Assembly: GCA_964496875.1 (NCBI GenBank)
Contig: CAZCBH010000011.1
Coordinates: 38,471-102,470 of the forward strand
Source of the DNA: RI-106 sp964496875
GTDB taxonomy: Bacteria > Cyanobacteriota > Vampirovibrionia > Obscuribacterales > Obscuribacteraceae
Direction of reading: 5' to 3'
DNA: 64,000 bases
In this document: piece by piece, positions 16,939-24,341 of the stretch
Position numbering within the stretch: the first letter of the stretch is position 1
Layout of the letters: each line of letters begins with the position of its first letter
The notes under the pieces: generated by a model
Database searches by the model: none
Told to the model about the DNA's origin: nothing
What the model saw: only the letters and a program-made list of their open reading frames with translations
Program-made: the position numbers and the translations under genes

Positions 16939-18015
16939 CTACTTGCGGTTCGAGTCTTTGCCTACTCCCAGCTCTTCGGTGAGGTTTTTCAGTTCCTGAC
17001 CGAGTTCGTTCAGGCGAACCACTGCTTGCTCCAGCTCTTCGGCACCTTTCTGGTTGTCGTTGGAGGCTTCCTCGACGCTCTTCATCGCCTCCAGTACCTG
17101 GTGCACACCCTGGAGTTGCTGCTGACTGGATGCTTCAATCTGGATGGCTGCCTGGGAGGAACGATCGATGCTCTCGGCCAGTGCCACCATTGCAGAACTC
17201 GCCTGGGTGGCGAAACCTTCTCCGTCTTTGACGACCTTGCTACCGTGCTCGGTTTTCATGGTGGCTGAAGCGGTAGCTTCGACAATCTCGTTGAGAATGC
17301 TTCTGACGTTACTGGTGGCTTTTTTAGACTGGTCGGCAAGACTTTTGATTGCCTGGGCGACCACGGCGAAGCCTTTGCCCTGTTCGCCGGCACGTGCCGC
17401 TTCGATGGCGGCGTTGACGGCAAGAAGATTGGACTGCTGGGCGATATCGTCCACGGTCGCGATGATCTCGCCCACCTGTTTGGTCTGGTTTCTCAGGGTT
17501 AGAACCGTCTGAGTGAGAGACTCCATATGCTCCTTAATAGCTTGCATACCTACCCTGACATCGTTGGCGGCTTTCTGACCCAGTTCGGAGGTGTGCAGGA
17601 CGTTTCTGGCGTCGGTGGACACTGTCTTGGCTTTGTTGCTGGAAATCTCGACGGTCTGTCTCACCTCTTCCACGATTGTGGTGGTCTGGGTGACGGCTGC
17701 AGCGGTCTGGGTGGCGTTCACCGACAGATTGGTGGAGGCTTCTAAAATCACATGGGCTAAATGAGAAAGCTCTTCGACCATCTCGTCCACCAGTTCGATT
17801 TTTTCCGCCAGGATCTCGGAGGTTTTGCCGTTTACGTTGCCTGAATCTAAGCCTAGTTTGACGAAGTCGTCCCTCCATTTTGAGAGCTCCGCACTGCTCA
17901 CCCCGTATTCCCTGGCGACGGCTGCGGCGGACTCTCCTTCGAGCAATCTGACTACCGCTTCTTTCCTGTCCGGCTTCGAGGTGCCTGCTGTCTTCGTGGC
18001 CTGTCTCCTTGCCAT
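16939..18015 (-). CDS. Cytoplasmic methyl-accepting protein with N-terminal helix-turn-helix
   Basis: 358 residues from the ATG at 18013-18015, chosen because AGGAGG lies 7 nt before it; a TTG directly upstream is in frame. There is no hydrophobic segment and no PAS or HAMP domain. Residues 1-16 are basic. Residues 17-55 form a helix-turn-helix of the IS3 OrfA/transposase type, with the hallmarks KEAVVRLLEGES, VAREYGVSSAELSKWR. The rest (about 65-355) is a long MCP signalling coiled coil whose highly conserved tip (about 186-222) includes NLLAVNAAIEAARAG. It is therefore a soluble receptor able to build arrays with CheA/CheW and possibly to bind DNA. In Myxococcus the soluble receptor FrzCD binds the nucleoid through its N-terminus, a useful parallel. 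The ligand is unknown. Confidence 0.93.
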   Translation of the reverse strand: MARRQATKTAGTSKPDRKEAVVRLLEGESAAAVAREYGVSSAELSKWRDDFVKLGLDSGNVNGKTSEILAEKIELVDEMVEELSHLAHVILEASTNLSVNATQTAAAVTQTTTIVEEVRQTVEISSNKAKTVSTDARNVLHTSELGQKAANDVRVGMQAIKEHMESLTQTVLTLRNQTKQVGEIIATVDDIAQQSNLLAVNAAIEAARAGEQGKGFAVVAQAIKSLADQSKKATSNVRSILNEIVEATASATMKTEHGSKVVKDGEGFATQASSAMVALAESIDRSSQAAIQIEASSQQQLQGVHQVLEAMKSVEEASNDNQKGAEELEQAVVRLNELGQELKNLTEELGVGKDSNRK

Positions 18016-18124
18016 CAAAATTCCTCCTCGGTCTTCTCTATCTAATAACTTCCACGTTCTTATGTCGATCTCACTGCATTCAGCCTGGTCATTTTTCTTG
18101 CGCCTGTGTTTGCGACTTTATCCG

Positions 18125-18535
18125 TCACTCTTCGCTCTCTTCGATGAAGTCGGTCAAGCTGGTCAGGCAGAGTTTGCGATCTTCGAGTTCGATGACCATG
18201 AAAGCGGTGGGCGACAGAGACTGAGCGAAGAGTTGCTCTTCGCGGAAGTCCTGCACGGTCTCAACTTGATCGGCTATCAACCCCAATTTTACTGAGCCAT
18301 TCTTAAGAACGAGAATGCGATCGGACGGTGAAAGTGCTCGCCTCGGCAGACCGGCCAGGGATCGCAGGCTGTGCACCGCGATTATCTCACCTCTTAGGTT
18401 GACCAGACCTTCGATAGATTGCGGCTGATCTATGATAGTTTCCGGTAGTACCGCCGAGAGTACCTCGATTACGATCTCCACCGGTACGGCAAAGGAGCTT
18501 TCGGCGGCTTTTACCATCAGGAGTTGCCAGGTCAT
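18125..18535 (-). CDS. CheW-like coupling protein
   Basis: 136 residues from the ATG at 18533-18535, which overlaps the stop of the preceding cheW as ATGA. A longer reading frame back to 18619 is just the overlap and is not supported. It is a single CheW domain with VEIVIEVLSAVLP, VNLRGEIIAVHSLRSL and a C-terminal strand pair. It pairs with the preceding cheW as in frzA-frzB and precedes the receptor gene by 109 nt. It probably links the soluble receptor to CheA. Confidence 0.93.
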   Translation of the reverse strand: MTWQLLMVKAAESSFAVPVEIVIEVLSAVLPETIIDQPQSIEGLVNLRGEIIAVHSLRSLAGLPRRALSPSDRILVLKNGSVKLGLIADQVETVQDFREEQLFAQSLSPTAFMVIELEDRKLCLTSLTDFIEESEE

Positions 18536-19005
18536 TGTTCTTGATCCGTCCCTTTGCCTTTTCCGGTTCCGAGCTGCCTGAAAGGAGCAAGAAACTCCTC
18601 GCTGAAAAGTCGCTGGCAATCCAGCAAAATCATCATTCCGTCCGGGGTGGCGATTACTTTGTGAGGCAAGCTATCATCGACAATGTCGGCCAGGGCGACG
18701 ATTCTTTTTTCGGGTACGGTCTTGGTGCCCAGCACTTTATCCACGATGATACTGACAGTAATGCCGCGACTTTTGAACACGACTATCTGATCGCTGAGTT
18801 CAACGGATCTGGGTGACTGGTTCCACCTGGGTTTGATGTCAATCAGAGGAACCGACTGACCGCGAATATTGATGATGCCGAGCACGGCAGGGTCGACATC
18901 GCCTATCTCTTCGAAACTGACCGAGTCGTATACCTGCACCACGTCTTCGAGCTCCATGCAGGCTCTATGCGGACCCAGATTGAAAATTAGAACCTGGTTG
19001 GCCAT
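18532..19005 (-). CDS. CheW-like coupling protein, first gene of the chemosensory operon
   Basis: 157 residues. The CheW domain spans about 3-140 and contains VLGIINIRGQSVPLIDIK, followed by a short basic Gly/Lys tail. The start is the ATG at 19003-19005. It is the promoter-proximal gene of the minus-strand cluster that runs to 628; the 254-nt region upstream is shared with the divergent Mla-like genes. The large number of CheW proteins (three) relative to a single receptor is typical of Frz/Wsp-type arrays. Confidence 0.93.
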   Translation of the reverse strand: MANQVLIFNLGPHRACMELEDVVQVYDSVSFEEIGDVDPAVLGIINIRGQSVPLIDIKPRWNQSPRSVELSDQIVVFKSRGITVSIIVDKVLGTKTVPEKRIVALADIVDDSLPHKVIATPDGMMILLDCQRLFSEEFLAPFRQLGTGKGKGTDQEQ

Positions 19006-19135
19006 TTGCCCCTCGAACTTGGAAAAAGGCTGGTTACTAACTACCTTTCTCTATCTAACCCCTTCTATCACTTTTTAATATTTTCCCCGAAACCAGAATA
19101 GAATTATGCGACTCTTGCAAGATTCGGCGAAGCGC

Positions 19136-19199
19136 CCATTATTGGCGGATGTTGCCAGGTCGGCAGCAGTCTGGCAGGAGTTCGTCCGTCCAATAATGG
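19136..19199. promoter_or_regulatory. 64-nt nested hairpin between the chemosensory operon and the Mla-like genes
   Basis: Outer arms CCATTATTGGCGGA (19136-19149) and TCCGTCCAATAATGG (19185-19199) pair over 14 bp with one bulged base. Inside, TGCCAG (19153-19158) pairs with CTGGCA (19171-19176). There is no T-run, so it is not a standard terminator. It lies 61 nt before the Mla-like start and 131 nt before the first cheW. It could be a cis-acting RNA structure in the Mla leader, a DNA operator, or a miniature-repeat remnant. Confidence 0.6.
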
Positions 19200-19259
19200 T
19201 GGCCGGCAAGCCCTGGTTGGAACAATGCTAATGAAGAACAATATTTAGAGAATTCCGAA

Positions 19260-20042
19260 TTGCAGTCAGTACCAGGACCCAGAACAAGAAAGCTGCCGTT
19301 TCATGACTTCATCGACTGGATGGCTCCGGTCGGTAGAGCCGCCAAACTTCTTTTTGATTCTCTGTCTCTCGAGTCGATCAAAGGAATCAACTGGGGCGAA
19401 CTTCGCTACCATTGCAAATGGATGGGATTGGATTCCTTCCATTTCATCGCCGTCTCTTCTCTATTGATTTCGGTAGCGCTCACCATTCAATGTGTGGTGG
19501 AGCTACAGAAGTATCAGGCGGCCGATATCTCCGGTGCGGCAATTTCGATAGGACTGTTGCGTGAGCTGGGACCCCTCACAATCTCTGTGGCCTGGTGCGC
19601 CAGGGTTGGCGCCAGAATAAGTGAAGAGGCACGTAATCAGAGAAGTCGATTCGACAACGATCGTGATTTTGCCAGGCACTTTCTTCCGGTGCGGGCCACG
19701 GCAGCGCTTTTCATGTCTATTCCTCTGGGGGCTTATGGACTGGCGGTCGGCTTTATCACAGCCGCCCTCTATGCACCGATGATCGGAGTCAACTCTTCTA
19801 TCGACTTTGCAGAAGCGGCTCGAATTGCAATCACAGACAAGGATATCTTCGTCTATTTTTTTAAGTTGATAGCGATCAATCCACTGGTGGGCGTTTTTGC
19901 CGGATGCGCTTCGGGGCTTGCGGCCAGGGACTCTGATATGCCGGTTGCCGCCAAGGCGGTGACATTTACCTTCCTTGCCTGCTATGGACTTAATCTTCTA
20001 ATAACCATGGCTGCGTTTATCGAGGGGACTCCGCACCTATGA
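19260..20042 (+). CDS. MlaE-like lipid ABC transporter permease, divergent
   Basis: 260 residues, matching the MlaE/DUF140 permease in length and layout, with about five membrane segments and the motifs LLRELGPLTISVAWCARVGARI. The family's cytoplasmic EQIDAL loop after the ARVG segment is missing: the region (about 122-145) reads with Arg, Asp and Phe residues and is about six residues shorter. MlaE-type permeases move phospholipids between inner and outer membranes with an ATPase (MlaF) and an MCE protein; the MCE gene overlaps by 4 nt but no ATPase gene is present. The start is a TTG with a weak ribosome site; a later ATG at 19320 would remove the N-terminal amphipathic helix. Function as a lipid permease is likely but coupling is uncertain. 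Confidence 0.8.
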   Translation: MQSVPGPRTRKLPFHDFIDWMAPVGRAAKLLFDSLSLESIKGINWGELRYHCKWMGLDSFHFIAVSSLLISVALTIQCVVELQKYQAADISGAAISIGLLRELGPLTISVAWCARVGARISEEARNQRSRFDNDRDFARHFLPVRATAALFMSIPLGAYGLAVGFITAALYAPMIGVNSSIDFAEAARIAITDKDIFVYFFKLIAINPLVGVFAGCASGLAARDSDMPVAAKAVTFTFLACYGLNLLITMAAFIEGTPHL

Positions 20043-21199
20043 ATAACAGCACCGATAAAACTGCCGGTAGTGGCGACTATGGTGCCGGTCTGAGTCAGGA
20101 CGGTGTCCTCGGTATTTTTACCACCGCTTCCTTAATCATCCTTGTCTGGTCATATTGCTGGTTGAAAAACTATGGCGGCTTCCATACTCCTCAAAGGATA
20201 AATGTGGTCTTCAAAGAGGTAGCCGGCCTCAATCTGAACGCCAGTGTATTTGTCGATGGTGTCAGAGTCGGTATCGTAGATAAGCTCGAGTGGCAGACCA
20301 AGAGTCGTGTTCTGGTTAACATAAGGATAAACTCCGAGAAGGTGGTGGTCCCGACAGGGTCAAAATTTCAGATTCTCACCAATGGTATTGTCGGTGCTAA
20401 ATATGTCCAGATCAGTCTGCCCGAGAATTACAGTCCGAGTATGCCGCCTATAGACGAAAGGGTGGAAGTGAAGGGTGAGACCCCGGTAAGACCTGAGCTG
20501 GCGGTGAACAAACTGGCTGTCGGTCTCAGTAAAATCGATATGGAGCAACTTCACGAGAACTTCGTCAACGATCGTCATCGTCTGGTGCGAGCTGCCGACC
20601 AGTTGTCGGATCTGGCTAAGAAAACCATGCCTGTGGTGGATAAGGCTCTACCGCTGGAGGATGAACTTCTGGGTCTTACAAGGGATGTGCGCAGCGCCCT
20701 CGATAAAATCAACAAACTCACCGATGATCCTAAGATGGCGAAAGATTTGAAGGAAGCCGGCAGAGAGGCCAGGGAGACAGTCAAGACGATTCAGGAGATA
20801 GTCACCGATATCAATAGCACCATCAAAGATAAAGACGTGAGAAAGGATCTGACCGACAGTATCCGCCGTCTGTCGGAGGCTTCAAAAAGCGTGGAGCGCT
20901 CTGTCTCTTCTCTGGAGAGAATCGCGGGAGACAAAGAGCTTCGCACGGACATAAAAGATGTCTTGAAGGAGGCCAAAAGTGTTCTTACAAAAGCCGACAC
21001 TATCCTCAACGACGGCAATTTCTCGAAGGATGTGAAGAAGACTCTTGAAGAGACCAACAGGACCATAGAAGATCTCGGCAAAGTCTCCAGGCAGCTCAAT
21101 CAAATTTTGGATAAGCGCTTCCCGGCTCTCCATCTCATGTTCGGAAGACCGGGGCATTTGCCGGCTTCGGAATCGAAAAACGATTCGCAATCAAAGTAG
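20039..21199 (+). CDS. MCE/MlaD-family lipid-binding protein
   Basis: 386 residues. One membrane anchor (about 22-42) is followed by an MCE domain (about 53-128) containing VAGLNLNASVFVDGVRVG and LTNGIVGAKYVQISLP. A long helical region (about 150-370) is rich in heptads and Asp/Lys, as in larger MCE proteins that form helical tubes or needles. It probably sits in the inner membrane with the MCE ring in the periplasm, binding lipids. It is coupled to the upstream permease by an ATGA overlap. The C-terminus is Ser/Asp/Lys-rich. Confidence 0.9.
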   Translation: MNNSTDKTAGSGDYGAGLSQDGVLGIFTTASLIILVWSYCWLKNYGGFHTPQRINVVFKEVAGLNLNASVFVDGVRVGIVDKLEWQTKSRVLVNIRINSEKVVVPTGSKFQILTNGIVGAKYVQISLPENYSPSMPPIDERVEVKGETPVRPELAVNKLAVGLSKIDMEQLHENFVNDRHRLVRAADQLSDLAKKTMPVVDKALPLEDELLGLTRDVRSALDKINKLTDDPKMAKDLKEAGREARETVKTIQEIVTDINSTIKDKDVRKDLTDSIRRLSEASKSVERSVSSLERIAGDKELRTDIKDVLKEAKSVLTKADTILNDGNFSKDVKKTLEETNRTIEDLGKVSRQLNQILDKRFPALHLMFGRPGHLPASESKNDSQSK

Positions 21200-21214
21200 A
21201 ATTCAATCGAGACG

Positions 21215-23089
21215 CTATCGACTCTTTTCAAATCTTGTCATGTTCCGAGCGGCCAGCTTGCAACCGGGATGTTTGAGCAGAAACTGTTTCAAACCGATAC
21301 TGGTGATATGTTTGTTCTCCGCCACGCTGAAGCTTTCCAGCCTTTTGAAGCCCGAAAGGAGTTTAAAAACCCTGTCATCCAGATCGTTCTTGTCCAGGTA
21401 AATCGATTTTAGATCCATAGAGGCAATGGGGCTCAGATCTTCCTGCTTGAGATGCAATGCCGCCAGATCCAGTCCATTCAGATTTTTCAAGGATGGGAGC
21501 TTTTCTAAATTTTTCTTTTTGAATCCCGAATCGGCAATATCAAGCAGCCTCAGTTCAGGCAAGCTGTTTAGAATGTCTATGTTATCTCCGGTAATTTTCT
21601 TGCATTTTTCAAGACTTAGGATCTGCAATGAAGTGAGCTTGCATACTTTCGGAAGAAGCTTGTCCGACATTGCGGAATTACCCAGGTTGAGCTTCTTTAG
21701 TCCCTTAAGCTTAAATATTTCGGCAAAGTATTCCGGCGAGTAGCCTTTCAATGAATGGATGGAGAGATCTTCCAGGCAATCGAATCTGGAGAGCATCATC
21801 AAATTCGCATCGCTGATGGTGCAACCTTCTATCCTCAACCCTTTCAGGTGCAGATCTTGCAGGATGCCGAACTCTTTTCCTGTCAATTCGTCATTGAGCA
21901 TCCAGAGCCGCTCTATATCAGGAACTCCGATCAATTCTTTGAGGTCTTCTGTGTGATTCAATCCTTTGAATTCATGCCAGCGCTCTCCCTCAAGGCGGCT
22001 CTCGATCAGTCGGTGCTCGTTTATCTCTTTGCCGGCCACATCCATGAAATCCATTGATCTGCTTATCTGTCTGCTATCGGTTGCAGCAATTATTTTTCCA
22101 TCTTCTGCTTCTACAGTATCCGGCAAGATGTAGCGATAACCGGCATACACGGTAAGGATAATCAGAATCAATCCTGCCGCCGAAGAGGCCAACTGCTTGA
22201 GCGGCAGCTTTTGTTCATCGGTTTGTTCTCCTTCCTCCTCTTCTTCGAATTTGTTGCTTCTTTCCAGGATGAGTCGCTTTATGGAGTCGACCAGCTCTTT
22301 GCCGTTTTTGAAGCGCGAGCGAGGCTGCCTGGCAAGACATTTGGCAATGAAATCCTCCAGAGATTTCTCGAACTCCGAAGCCTCGGAAAAGGCTAAGGTC
22401 GGTGGTTCGCTCTCGAGTTTCATATGCATGGTGGCAAGCGCGGTATCACCCTTGAATGGTTTTTTCCCGGTCAACATTTCGTATGCCATCGAGCCGAAGC
22501 TATAGACATCGGAGGCTGACGTCATCTGCTCTCCTTGTATAGCTTCGGGACTTATATAAGCGGGAGTTCCGAGTATGCTGCCGGTGGAGGTCAGCTCTTG
22601 ATCGAGATCCGGCTCGACCCATTTGGCAAGACCGAAATCCACCAGCTTCGGTACCAGCATGCCGTTGTCTTCCTGGCAGAAAATAACGTTTGCCGGTTTT
22701 ACATCTCTGTGCAGGACTTTCTTTTCGTGGGCATGGGCAAGCCCCGATGCAATTCCAAAGAGTATATCGAGAGCTTTTTCCTCTTTGAGCGCACCTTCTT
22801 CTTTTATGAGTTCAGCCAGATTCTTACCCTGGTTGTACTGCATTACAAGATAAGCGTCACCGGCTTCGGTCTGACCAAAGTCAAGCACCCTTACAATATT
22901 GGGATGGTTGAGTCGGGCGACAGCTTTAGCTTCGGCTTGAAAACGAGCCAACTCTCTGGGACCGGCGCTGGCGTGCAAAAATTTGACCGCCACTTTGATG
23001 TCCAGGTTGCGGTCGTGACAGAGGTGCACTTCGCCCGCTCCGCCACGCCCGAGCAACTCCAGTTCTTCATATCGAGCTTTGAAGTCCAC
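21215..23089 (-). CDS. Ser/Thr protein kinase with membrane segment and leucine-rich repeats
   Basis: 624 residues. The Hanks kinase domain (about 7-270) has Gly loop GRGGAGEVHL, Lys36, HRDVKPAN with Asp129, DFG at 151-153 and SPEA. An acidic linker, one membrane segment (about 300-318) and an extracytoplasmic region of about 300 residues follow. From about 380 to 610 this region contains leucine-rich repeats such as LKGLKKLNLGNSAMSD and LTSLQILSLEKC. This is the PknB topology with LRR as putative sensor, an arrangement resembling plant receptor kinases. It is convergent with the MCE gene (15 nt between stops). The ligand is unknown. Confidence 0.92.
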   Translation of the reverse strand: MDFKARYEELELLGRGGAGEVHLCHDRNLDIKVAVKFLHASAGPRELARFQAEAKAVARLNHPNIVRVLDFGQTEAGDAYLVMQYNQGKNLAELIKEEGALKEEKALDILFGIASGLAHAHEKKVLHRDVKPANVIFCQEDNGMLVPKLVDFGLAKWVEPDLDQELTSTGSILGTPAYISPEAIQGEQMTSASDVYSFGSMAYEMLTGKKPFKGDTALATMHMKLESEPPTLAFSEASEFEKSLEDFIAKCLARQPRSRFKNGKELVDSIKRLILERSNKFEEEEEGEQTDEQKLPLKQLASSAAGLILIILTVYAGYRYILPDTVEAEDGKIIAATDSRQISRSMDFMDVAGKEINEHRLIESRLEGERWHEFKGLNHTEDLKELIGVPDIERLWMLNDELTGKEFGILQDLHLKGLRIEGCTISDANLMMLSRFDCLEDLSIHSLKGYSPEYFAEIFKLKGLKKLNLGNSAMSDKLLPKVCKLTSLQILSLEKCKKITGDNIDILNSLPELRLLDIADSGFKKKNLEKLPSLKNLNGLDLAALHLKQEDLSPIASMDLKSIYLDKNDLDDRVFKLLSGFKRLESFSVAENKHITSIGLKQFLLKHPGCKLAARNMTRFEKSR

Positions 23090-23159
23090 CGGTTTATTCT
23101 GCTCTTGATTTCCTTGATACCGGTGGAAATTTTACCCTATTCTATGTGGACTTTTCAGA

Positions 23160-23396
23160 TCAGGCGCTCTCCAGGCTTACCGTCTCCAGATCCGATTCGA
23201 GCCAGCGGTGAGAGTCGGCTTCATACCCGACAAATATGTAGGGCACGATTTTGCCCAGACTATTGGTACTGCAGGAGCAGGCACGTTTATAGATGGGATG
23301 ATCACAGTGGTTCCTCGCAATCAAATAGACCGGCAACTTCTCCGGACCGCAAGTATTGGCGCCGTCGAAGGGACCTCCGTACATTGAAATAGCCAT
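23160..23396 (-). CDS. Small Cys-rich hypothetical protein downstream of flavodoxin
   Basis: 78 residues with no membrane segment. Cysteines lie at positions 16, 31, 40 and 42 (NTCGPE, NHCDHP, ACSCST), which could bind a metal or an iron-sulfur centre. The start ATG at 23394-23396 is supported by AGGAGGAG 8 nt upstream. It lies 37 nt after the flavodoxin stop on the same strand and is likely co-transcribed with it. No family is recognised. The codon usage and strong ribosome site support a real gene. Confidence 0.7.
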   Translation of the reverse strand: MAISMYGGPFDGANTCGPEKLPVYLIARNHCDHPIYKRACSCSTNSLGKIVPYIFVGYEADSHRWLESDLETVSLESA

Positions 23397-23433
23397 AGTT
23401 TCTTCTCCTCCTTCTTTAATTCGAGTTCGATGC

Positions 23434-23946
23434 TCAGGAAACTTGTGAAAGAAGCTGGTTGCGGACCATCTCTGCCCAGATCTCTATTCGATCATCGGAT
23501 AACTCCGGTTGATTGACCTCGTCCAGGACCAGACCGATGAAATGATCTTCGACAATCGATTCGGAATGATCGAATTCGAAGCCTTCAAGAGGGACGGTAT
23601 TGCCGACTATCGAACCGCCTCTTTCCAGAACTTTGTCATAGAGCAGCTTCATGGCGCTGACGAAGTTATAGCCGTAGCCGTACTGATCGCCCAGACCGAA
23701 AAGAGCGACGGTTTTTCCCTTGAAATCAATGGAATCTAATTGGGGAAAGAAGTCGGCCCAGTCATCGGTCAACTCCCCGTCGCCCCAGGTCGAACCGCCT
23801 AGAATCAAGAAATTTTCGTCGAAATCGGCTTCGCTGGCTCGAAAAATCGGCTTTATCTCTTGAACAAGTTCGGGAAGAGCCTTTTTCAGGCGTTCGGCGA
23901 TCTCGTCGGTGGTGCCGGTCTGAGTGCCGTAAATCAGTTTACCCAT
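23434..23946 (-). CDS. Long-chain flavodoxin
   Basis: 170 residues, the length of long-chain flavodoxins. The FMN phosphate loop is TQTGTTDE (8-15), and the second FMN loop STWGDGELTDDW and third GLGDQYGYGYNF are seen. It carries one electron pair for ferredoxin-dependent enzymes when iron is scarce, like cyanobacterial IsiB. The ribosome site is AGGAGA about 12 nt before the ATG. A TACAAT -10 (minus strand, 23998-24003) lies just downstream of a Fur-like box at 24005-24019, which suggests iron-dependent repression. The gene is divergent from a PepSY protein that carries the same boxes. Confidence 0.95.
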   Translation of the reverse strand: MGKLIYGTQTGTTDEIAERLKKALPELVQEIKPIFRASEADFDENFLILGGSTWGDGELTDDWADFFPQLDSIDFKGKTVALFGLGDQYGYGYNFVSAMKLLYDKVLERGGSIVGNTVPLEGFEFDHSESIVEDHFIGLVLDEVNQPELSDDRIEIWAEMVRNQLLSQVS

Positions 23947-24004
23947 TAGTAGTCTTCTCTCCTATCGAAACGGTGTATTTGAATCAGAACAGATTGCATT
24001 GTAG

Positions 24005-24019
24005 TGCAAATAGTTCTCA
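24005..24019 (-). promoter_or_regulatory. Fur-like box 1, flavodoxin promoter
   Basis: Read on the minus strand the site is TGAGAACTATTTGCA. It matches 10 of 14 defined bases of the 7-1-7 Fur consensus TGATAATnATTATCA. It ends one base upstream of a TACAAT -10 element (23998-24003), 59 bp before the flavodoxin start. The 17-nt core TGCAAATAGTTCTCAAA recurs exactly at 24228-24244. Confidence 0.6.
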
Positions 24020-24129
24020 AAAAGATCCCGGGCTGCAATGTTGGTTTCTCGTAGAATGCGTGTAGGCAGCCTATAGTCGGCGGGCGGCTTCAATTAAAAG
24101 CGCAATTATTCTTAATAGTGATTCAATAT

Positions 24130-24149
24130 AAGTGCGAATATATGCACTT
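24130..24149. repeat. Inverted repeat AAGTGC-N8-GCACTT in the flavodoxin/PepSY region
   Basis: Perfect 6-bp arms (24130-24135 and 24144-24149) around an AT-rich centre. It lies midway between the two divergent promoters. It could be an operator for a second regulator; there is no run of T on either side that would make it a terminator. Confidence 0.4.
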
Positions 24150-24227
24150 TATAGCCACCTTGCTTTGTTGTGTCTGAATCGAATGGTTCAGGTGGTAGCT
24201 CTGTTTCAAGCTTTCTTGTCAATAAAA

Positions 24228-24242
24228 TGCAAATAGTTCTCA
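24228..24242 (-). promoter_or_regulatory. Fur-like box 2, over the -35 region of the PepSY promoter
   Basis: Exact copy of box 1. It overlaps the expected -35 position of a promoter whose -10 TATAAT is at 24262-24267, so a bound repressor would block polymerase. Confidence 0.6.
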
Positions 24243-24261
24243 AAGAGAATAAGAAATGGAA

Positions 24262-24267
24262 TATAAT
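24262..24267 (+). promoter_or_regulatory. Putative -10 element (TATAAT) for the PepSY gene
   Basis: Perfect TATAAT 75 nt before the ATG at 24342. The -35 position is poor (TCTCAA region) and covered by box 2, typical for a regulated promoter. The perfect 16-bp palindrome TCAATTGCGCAATTGA starts at its last base (24267-24282) and covers the expected transcription start. Confidence 0.5.
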
Positions 24268-24307
24268 CAATTGCGCAATTGAAGAATAAGGATAAACTTG
24301 TCGTATA

Positions 24308-24322
24308 TGAGAACTATTTGCG
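24308..24322 (+). promoter_or_regulatory. Fur-like box 3, in the 5' leader of the PepSY gene
   Basis: TGAGAACTATTTGCG, matching boxes 1 and 2 in 14 of 15 positions but in opposite orientation. It lies 19 nt before the ATG. Two boxes flanking a promoter suggest cooperative repression or a roadblock. Confidence 0.55.
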
Positions 24323-24341
24323 GCACAAGAAGGAACTTTCA

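Noticed and set aside
16939..18015. IS3-type transposase remnant
   Set aside because: Only the HTH is present and it is fused in frame to an intact MCP domain; no catalytic domain, terminal repeats or target duplication seen.
18536..18619. 28-residue N-terminal extension of the second CheW
   Set aside because: It lies inside the preceding cheW; the ATGA junction gives the standard start.
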